A stretch of DNA of 64,000 nucleotides, taken from positions 45,357,181-45,421,180 of the forward strand of contig NC_079136.1 of NCBI RefSeq assembly GCF_945859705.1, in the 5' to 3' direction. This DNA is from Episyrphus balteatus (taxonomy: Eukaryota; Arthropoda; Insecta; Diptera; Syrphidae). The translations under genes and the position numbers were made by a program. A model generated the notes under the pieces. It saw nothing but the letters and a program-made list of their open reading frames with translations. It was not told where the DNA came from and ran no database searches. Of this stretch, positions 56,749 through 64,000 are shown piece by piece (the stretch's first letter is position 1; every line of letters begins with the position of its first letter).

Positions 56749-57140
56749 GGGTGAGTTTTTTTAACATTATTGTAGAATTTTATATATTTTTACTTTTATA
56801 ACGTTTTTAAGTAAACATACAAAGTGCATTTAATTTCGATGTACATATCTTGATATACAAATGTACATACAAAAAAGTCAAACATTTTGAAAGAAACATA
56901 ATTATTTTAATAATTTAAGAGTGAACGTGTTGATCTATAAGAGAAACACTTTGAATATCTCACTTGATACATTTTCGTGAATAAAAAAAAATATTGAATC
57001 TGAAATTCAAAATGTTTGTGTTTCATTTTGAAAGTAAATTTTTTGTCGTTTTCCTTTTGTGAATTGAGAGCATACTCTAGATTTACCATATTTACCATTA
57101 ACGTGACTGAATGATATATTTTTTTTTACTATAATTTTAG

Positions 57141-57789
57141 ATCGATATTGATTTTAAGTTTATGCATCCAGGCAGAGAACTTCTATTAAAAAGCAAATGG
57201 GATGATTTTAAAATATTACCAAAACAATATTAGAAATCCAAATTCAAAAAAATTACTGGTGCAGGGAAAAGAAACAAACAAAATTGGTAAGTTTTGAGAA
57301 GCAAAAAAAAAACAATCTTTTCGCCTAAAATATTTGAAATTATTACTTTTGAAATTTTTGAGTTTCCTTTCCACTCGTCTACCCACACCGCCCCTCCCCC
57401 CCCCATAATCTCTATACATGTTTTTCAAAACCTTTTATTTGTTTGTTTTTTTTTTAGATTGCGAAGACTACGTGTTTGCGGTCTTATTAAACTCTATCCT
57501 TCTTCCATCTGCCCGCTTTAAGAGTTTGGATGGAAGCAGTAAACGGAAAGCAACAATCCAAGATGACAAGGAGAGCTTTGTGCTCATAATACCAACCATC
57601 AGTAACTATAAAATCAAAGTAGACGAGCTTACAACAATATACTACCAAAGTAAGTTAAATCCAGTCATTCATTGTAGCTGAAAACCTGAAAGCATTTTAT
57701 GTTTTTTTTTTGACAAAACGCTATACAAACTTTATAGCTTTATAGAGGGCCTCGATATATGCTTTAAGATCTTTCAAGTTTTTAACTAA
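57141..57789 (+). pseudogene. Remnant of a spliced transposon-type gene
   Basis: Three exon-like pieces with GT-AG edges: 57141-57286, 57458-57649 and 57746-57789. The first reads DFKFMHPGRELLLKSKWDDF and has an in-frame TAG at 57231, after which the frame continues with KITGAGKRNKQNW. The second reads CEDYVFAVLLNSILLPSARF, then KESFVLIIPTISNY. The third joins in phase to read KGLDICFKIFQVFN before a stop. The order (LLxxILLP, a basic patch, ESFVLxxPTI, ALDICFKxFxVxN) resembles, from memory, a large family of uncharacterised transposon-associated insect proteins. The stop and a phase mismatch between pieces one and two suggest decay. Confidence 0.45.
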
Positions 57790-59119
57790 GAACTGTGAAC
57801 TGACTTGGAATTTTACCCAACAGTTTTTTTATGAAATTTAAATTTAAAAAGTCCAAATCTATCTTTACTTCATCCTTCACTTATTTAATTCCTTATTTGC
57901 ACTTATTTTTTACTATCGTGAACTTAAAAATAAAAAGAGTTTTGCATTAAAGAAACATCAGTAACTCTAAAATAAAACTCCTCCCATGAATTTATATAAG
58001 ATAAATAATGGTAAAACTTATTCTAGGCTTAAGACCTTGTAAAAACTTAATGTAAACTTTATAAAAAAACTTATACGATTACATGGAACTGTAAAATATT
58101 TCTTTTGATAAATGTAAGCAAGGCTCAAAGCTTTGTTAAAACTTAAAGTGAAGTTAATTTTAAAAAAATTATATTTGTTTGTTACATGCTAAAAAATTGC
58201 AATAAAAAATATTAATATGAAACTAAAATTATATCTTCTTTTTTCAATTCGGATTAAATTTACCTTTCAGTTATGAAGAAAAAGAGATTAAAACACTGGA
58301 TGGGTTCAAATGTAAGTATGTGCTTCAGGAAACTAAGATTCCTTATATAATATTTTATTTTAAAGTATAAAATACTTATGCTTTAAAATATATAGATAAT
58401 TTTTCTATATGGATTTTGCAAGTTTAAATGAATGCTTTAAAGACCTTTAAATTTCAAAGTGAACGTTTTTGAATTGATATTAAAAGTGTACCATTTAATT
58501 TTTAAAGCAAACCATTTTAAATTCAATTTGAAAATGAACGCTTTAAAGATGCTTTTAATTTTAAAGTGAACGCTTTTGAATGGATCTTAAAAGTGTACCA
58601 TTTAATTTTTAAAGCAAACGATTTTTAATTTAATTTAAAAATGAACGCTATAGAACACTTTAAATTTTAAAGTGAACGCTTTTGAAAGGGTTTTAAAAGT
58701 GTACCATTTGATTTTTAAAGTGAGCCATTTTAAATTTAATTTAAAAGTGAATGCTTTAAAAACACTTAACATTTTATATTAAACACTTTCAAATCAAATT
58801 TAAAAGTGTCATTTTGATATTGAAAGTGTTCCCTTTAAACTTAAAAGTGTTTTTAATTTAAAAGTGAGCAACTTTAAATTTTAACGATTTCACTTTGAAA
58901 TTTAAAATGTTTCACACGGACGTGAAAAAATTTAAAGTGTCACTTTTAATTTTAAAGTAAATCGTTACAGTGCTCTTTTGTTAATAAACACTTTTCATTT
59001 TAAAGTTTTTTGTATGGGAGCTTAAAGTGTTTTTCCCTCAGTGTTGAGTTCTATTAATCGCATCGTCAATATTGATGTCTTCAGGTTTAGGGAAAATGAC
59101 AGAGCATCAGTTGCTCTAT

Positions 59120-59312
59120 TAAAGAATACGAAATAATGTGAATTTAGCCTATGAATTGGAAAACTCACATTTTCCAACCCCTAATCAATACAAAGCCGCG
59201 ATTGAAAGCTGCCAGACTTTTGAATTCGTTATAAGAACGCATAAGGCTATAAAACTGCATACTGACATTTTGGTTATACCTCCACTCCCAAAATTTGCTG
59301 TGGGCTCTTAGA
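59120..59312. repeat. Inverted repeat partner of 53500-53850
   Basis: Contains gctgccagacttttgaat, ataaggctataaaactgcat and aaatttgctgtgggctct, the diverged reverse complement of 53702-53823. It lies just outside the right end of the 4.9 kb element. Confidence 0.7.
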
Positions 59313-59332
59313 CTACTCGTTAAATAATTGGC

Positions 59333-59482
59333 CATTGCATGAACCTAAAAGTTTAATAAAATAATTATAATAATTTTTTTTTAAATTATTTCCTTATACA
59401 AAAAACATTGTGTTTTTTCGTTTTTTTTGGTCTCTAATTTTTATTTTAGATTTGTTTTTACTAAATTTAGGTTCATGCAATG
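59333..59482. mobile_element. Short MITE with CATTGCATGAACCTAAA ends
   Basis: 150 bp. Left end cattgcatgaacctaaa and right end tttaggttcatgcaatg pair; the T/A-rich middle has no content. It lies within the repeat that follows 59312. Confidence 0.65.
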
Positions 59483-62400
59483 CGTATAAATATATTTTAT
59501 TGGAAAAAAAATTTATTTTTTGATCATAAATAGTTTTCTGGACCAGGGCATTGCACGGCGCAAACGTGAGGCGTCAACTTCAAAGAGCTGTAGAGCCGCC
59601 ATTTTGTTTTTTGCAGAGTTAAATTTTTCTGATAATATGACTTTGTTGAATTAAAAATGAAATTCTAAACAAATAGACATCAAGCCCACTTAGAATTATA
59701 TATCGCTCATTTACTTGATTACTGTCATAACTCAAAAATCACGAGTTTTGAGTTATTAATGCAGAAGTTATTGGAATAAAGTAGATTTATCCAGAAAAAA
59801 GTCATTTTTTAACTTTAAAAATTGACGGCGAAGGATCACTTGTTTTGTTTTAGAAACTAAGTTTTTACATATACAAAAATAGATTGATACTCAATTTAAA
59901 ACTCTTTTTCTGAAAAACAAGTTTTTTTGAGTTACAGCGTTCAGGTAAATGAGCGAATAGAATTGATCAAACTGTAGTTCATCATCATAACATTTTTTTT
60001 TGTTTAAGAATACTTTGCTCTTATACACGGTGTCTTGGGATGAGATAAGATGATTTTGAGGGACTATTCTTGGGTATATTCTAAGAAAAAAATTGTTCTA
60101 CAGTAGCTCTCTATCTGCAAAGTTGATACCCTTTAGCGATGATTTAAGAAAACGCTTACTTTGGCATGCCTTTACTCATTTAAATGTTAATTACTCCGTT
60201 AATACTTATGATAAAAACTTTATTAATATCTTGATTTTTTGAAGAAATGCTAATCTTTGTATTTTGTATTTAAAAAATGTTAATATCTTTTTTAATTGCT
60301 CAGATATTAATTTTTAAATGATCTGAATGTATTAGAATTAGTATTTCAAAATCAACGACTTTTGTTTATTAAAAAAAGTGTCAATATTTGTTAATACAAA
60401 ATACGAAGCATTACACTTTTCTTTCCGCATTTAAAAGTCACATGGTTCTCAAGTTAAATATGATTTACATACATGCATTTAATAAACTTTTGAGAAAAGA
60501 CAAACTTTTTTTATCCTGAAATATTTTTGAATTGTATATTCACCTTCTTCAAATTGTTAGGTAGAAGTTTCTTCATGTAAGACTTTCAAAACATTAAATA
60601 CATAACTTTTTTTCTACGTTGTGGTTGCTGCTGATGATGGTTCATTTACATATTCATAGGAACAATAAGAGTCCTTCTTATTGATGTAAAGGAGAGAACA
60701 GAGGAATAATTATTGAAATTATAAATGTTTTAATTGTGTAGACAAATTAATCTTTCCGTTATTAAATTAATGAGTTTTTGAGCTTTGATGTGAATAAGTA
60801 TAAAATATTCGTTAGTTCTCCATACATTTCACAACTTTTCCAACATTTCCAATTTTGGCGTTTATAGTCGGAAATTCAATAGTGACTTTAAAAACACTCG
60901 CTAATATTTTTATAGCACATCTTTTGTAATAGTTCCCCTTGTCACGAAGGAAATCTAATGTTTAAAGAATAAGATATTGTACCTCAATTTTAAGCATAAA
61001 TAAGAAGTGCAAACTATTTGACGTTATAATTTTTTTTTCGCAATTAAAGTGAAGAATTCCTTTAATGAGTCCGCAATGACTAAAAGCACAATGGTAATCA
61101 GTTAAATATACAAAGTTAAATACACAATGAAATTGGCTGGAAGAATCCTGACGCTGTCGTTGATGCTGGAGGGAAGAACTATGAGAAGGAGAAAAAGTAA
61201 TCAATCCTTCTTTTGGCAAATACCGTATGCTCTCAATTAAGTCATTGCTACGTGATTCTCTTGTGACCATATAGATGGTGCATTAAAAAAATACGAAGAA
61301 AGAAGAAAGGAAAAAAAAAAAAATAAAAAAGGATTCTCCGATCCTTAAATTTAAGTTTTGAATACCTCCTCTATTCTTTGTTTTCGGTTACCAATTTAAG
61401 ATGAATCTTAAATTTAAATTTTTAAGTTCAAATTTTAAGTTCAATCTTGTTTGGAAATGCAAGTAAATTTAAGACTTGAGCAATATTTTCAAAAACTAAA
61501 TTCCATCAAAATCAAAACATTCATTCATATTGAACAAATTTTCAACCTACCTTCCTTAACCTCCTGGAAGGAAATTCCAAAGCTTTAACTTGGCTCCTAC
61601 AGCACAAACATAAAATGCAATTCTAAAGGCATTTTTGTGCCAAAGGATAGGACTCTTTCTCTGAGGTTATTGTGCACTTTGGGAGCAGCAATCTATGGGT
61701 ATTTGTGATAAACAAGCACTAAAATACCTTCGAGTGTGTGTGTGTTTTTATAAAAAGAAATCTAACCCATACTATGATAGGGTTTTTTTTGGAATTTAAA
61801 GTGAAATGTTTTGAATATTCATTATGATGACGTGGTTACCCTATGTACTTAGGGTTTTTAGAGCATTAAATCTGAAAATGGCCCAAAGGATATCCTAACT
61901 GCGAATATTTGCGTTGGAGAATTTCATATTTTATGAAACACACACTAATGCTATGCAGGCATTTTATACCTTCTTCCTTTTTCTCATTCTCTATATAAAG
62001 TTGTTTGGCAAATATGTCTGGAGAGGTATTATAATAGGTATGTGTGTAGAGAGAAAGGTTTAGTTTCCGGTGTGTAGCTCCTTTATGATGTTACTGAATT
62101 TGAAGCTTAAAATATTTGTGGCGTTTTGTGTATCATCATCGTGTGTGATGGGAGTGGGTGGGTTTTGTGCTATAAGCTGTATGTTGCAATGTGCGAAACT
62201 TTTGTTAAATAGTTAATCATTGATATTGCTCTTAATTATTGCATGTTTATCTATACTGTTTATCCTCAAAAATTATGTGAATTTATTTGGTTTTATAATT
62301 ATATCGCTGTGGGAAAGATTAAAATAATTTAGTTTTGGATAATTGTAGGTATTAACTTTCATTACTAACGAAGCTTTGAAAACCATTATAGTCGACAACA

Positions 62401-62552
62401 CTAAAAACATTTTTTTAACAGTTGATAACGATTATTCATTAATTGAAATAATCGTTTTCAATTTTCGATTGGCTTCTTTTACTACTGATATAATGTGATT
62501 CTGAAACTCAGGTTGTAGTTTCTATTTACATACATATAAAAGAGCTTTATAA
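59483..62552. other. Unassigned region with few recognisable repeats
   Basis: About 3 kb of moderately AT-rich sequence. A 102-codon minus-strand frame at 60962-61270 is unrecognised. This stretch contains fewer obvious palindromes than 44-59 kb and could be intronic or regulatory DNA of a gene beyond the window. Confidence 0.4.
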
Positions 62553-62745
62553 CACGGAGAAAAAGACCACCCAAAATTAAGCGAATTTCTGCATAGTTTT
62601 TTTTTGTCAAGATGACTTCCGTCTTAATTTAAGAAGAAGATTTTCACTTAAATTAAATGGATTTCCACTTATTTTAAGATGGAAGTCATCTTGGCAAAAA
62701 ACCATGAAGAAATGCTCTTAATTTTAGTTGGTCTTTTTCTCTGTG
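62553..62745. mobile_element. Hairpin MITE with CACGGAGAAAAAGACC ends
   Basis: 193 bp. Left CACGGAGAAAAAGACCA and right TTGGTCTTTTTCTCTGTG are inverted repeats; the inner arms aagatgacttccgtcttaa and ttaagatggaagtcatctt pair as well. The CACGGAG end resembles 44689-44817. Confidence 0.75.
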
Positions 62746-62869
62746 GTAGACTTCCAATTTCCAAACTATACTAGTTTTGAGTTTAAGTGCCATAAAATTC
62801 AGCCTTAAAGAAGTTAGAAGAAAAACTATTCAAGAAATCACATTCTTGCGGGAGTTTGTCTCTAGGCCT

Positions 62870-64000
62870 GCATTTGTACCAGGGTTTTGAAAATATTTAT
62901 TAAAAAAAGACATGTTGAAAGAAAATATTTACTGCAAATAAAAAAATTGCATATGTGAACTTTTGATCATATGATTGAACTTTAAAAATTGCATTAAAAA
63001 AAAATATTGATTCCCAATCAAAAAAATTTGCATTCAAAACAAAATTTTTATTGCAATTAAAAATAAATGCTAATGCTAGTAGAAAAATTTAATGCAAAAT
63101 ATGTCCATTAAAATTATTTTTACTTTCTCTATAGGACAAGTATTGGTTTCGTGTCAAAAAAAAAATTCGAGGTTTTAATCAAAACTAACATTACGATGAT
63201 GGAGGAGTCCAAAAAAGTGGGTTTCGTCATGACGTCCGTCGGTCTGTGCGTCCGTGCGTCCATCTGTACAAGTAGCTACAGCCTAAACGGGTAGACGGAT
63301 TTTCTTGAAATTTGGTATGGATGTTTTTTTCGTAATTTCCAAGGTTGTTTTTTTGTTTTTTAATATCTCGCTTAGAAAGTATACCTCCCATACAAAATTT
63401 TCGAGTTATTGCAATTTTCTCAAAAATGGCTCTAATGATTTTGATTAAATTTTGCATACGTAATATTCAAAGTAATTGCAGTAAACTGCATTTTTAGTTT
63501 TTCTCAAAAAAGTCAAGTCAAATAAAAAAAAAAATTATTTAACTAACATTTGGCCTCCATGCCCTACATCAACCAAATTTCTTAAAAATGTATATAGAGG
63601 CAGCTCTTATAATCTACAAGTAAGCTAACATAAAAGTGCTTTGAATTGCAAGAGCAAGTACTTGCGGCCCCAGTCGTGCATTTTATTTTATATTCGTCCA
63701 ATAGCTATTTCAACTTTAATATCGAATTTAATGTGAGTTCAAATATTCAAAATTGTAAGAAATTCGACGAAAATTAAAAAAAAATATTTAATGCACAATT
63801 TTGCATTGTTTTTTTTTTTTTCAATGCAGAATATTTTTGATTTGCAATAGCATTTTATTTTTAATGCAAAATAGATTTAATTAACAATAATATTTCTTTT
63901 AATGCAAATCTTTTTCAATTGCAATAAATACTTTTTCTTAATGCAATTTTGTTTTTTATTTGCAATGAATATATTTTTTTTTAATTTGTAATGCAAGGAA
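62870..64000. mobile_element. Foldback-like element cut by the window's end
   Basis: An array of attgcattaaaa / tttgcattcaaa words (62930-63110) faces an array in the opposite orientation (aatgcaaaat, tgcaatagcatttt; 63780-64000). Between them is a repeat with gtccgtcggtctgtgcgtcc and ttgaaatttggtatgg (63226-63330). The right end lies beyond the window, so its extent and family are unknown. Confidence 0.5.

Larger units (their letters stand above)
54098..59043. mobile_element. 4.9 kb AT-rich candidate DNA transposon of unknown family
   Basis: Ends CACTGAGAAAAAAAGTG and (reverse complement of right end) CACTGAGGGAAAAACACTTT form imperfect inverted repeats 4946 bp apart. Blocks at 54100-54830, 55960-56400 and 58430-59040 are packed with aaagtgtttgc / aaagtgaacgc / tttaaattttaaa words in both orientations, like the subterminal arrays of foldback or large DNA transposons. 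Between them lies a spliced gene remnant (57141-57789) with a possible non-coding leader exon (about 56455-56748). No target duplication could be fixed. That this is one element is an inference from symmetry. Confidence 0.5.

Noticed and set aside
53700..59312. Treating the bracketing inverted repeats as the termini of one 5.6 kb transposon.
   Set aside because: Similarity between the two copies appears to extend outward beyond any common end, and no target duplication was found. A repeat pair around a separate element fits better.
60962..61270. Minus-strand 102-codon open frame.
   Set aside because: Low-complexity composition, no recognisable domain and no exon boundaries; treated as non-coding.

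Overview
The window looks like nuclear DNA from a dipteran fly. It is strongly AT-rich. The genes have short GT-AG introns of about 56-71 bp, with a few longer ones. They are orthologues of fly genes: ldlCp/COG2, cnc, trax, CG5044/HIBCH and an APLF-like gene. I cannot name the species. From memory, and unverified, these genes lie near one another on Drosophila melanogaster 3R, so part of the order is probably ancestral.

Layout: 1-1.77 kb holds repeat-rich upstream DNA. 1.77-3.97 kb is COG2 (+), complete in three exons. 4-12.35 kb is AT-rich intergenic or intronic DNA with a MITE split by a hAT MITE and a decayed RNase H fragment. 12.47-15.49 kb is the long isoform of the CNC-bZIP factor cnc (+), with an NRF1-like hydrophobic N-terminus, DLG-type motifs and an ETGE Keap1 degron. 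About 17.26-17.39 kb carries three TATCGATA (DRE/BEAF-type) sites. 18.13-19.12 kb is trax (-), three exons, 290 codons. 20.6-37.1 kb is a tandem array of three 3-hydroxyisobutyryl-CoA hydrolase genes (+). Copy 1 is the canonical gene, copy 2 is intact, and copy 3 is broken in its last coding exon by a full-length 6.0 kb Jockey-like non-LTR retrotransposon in antisense, flanked by a perfect 13-bp target duplication. Both element ORFs are open. The 3' flank of copy 3 also carries a 1.6 kb non-autonomous hAT element with an 8-bp duplication; copy 2 preserves the empty site, so both insertions postdate the duplication. 40.65-41.94 kb is a decayed reverse transcriptase (-), itself hit by a Harbinger-like MITE. 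42.23-43.73 kb is an APLF-like DNA-repair gene (-) with a Ku-binding-like motif, two PBZ zinc fingers and an acidic tail.

44-64 kb has no recognised conserved host gene. It holds several hairpin and foldback elements, a 147-bp-period tandem repeat, an approximately 560-bp TTGTAAA heptamer array and an 828-bp foldback element with a 7-bp target duplication. It also holds a 4.9 kb AT-rich element (54.1-59.0 kb) that encloses remnants of a spliced gene, which I recognise only as resembling a transposon-associated insect protein family.

The host genes are functionally unrelated: Golgi tethering, stress transcription factor, RNA/DNA-binding translin partner, valine catabolism and DNA repair. The main biological interest is the HIBCH array with its datable insertions, the intact retrotransposon with overlapping ORF1/ORF2 (TAATG), and the 4.9 kb element. 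All calls come from reading the sequence; no searches were run.
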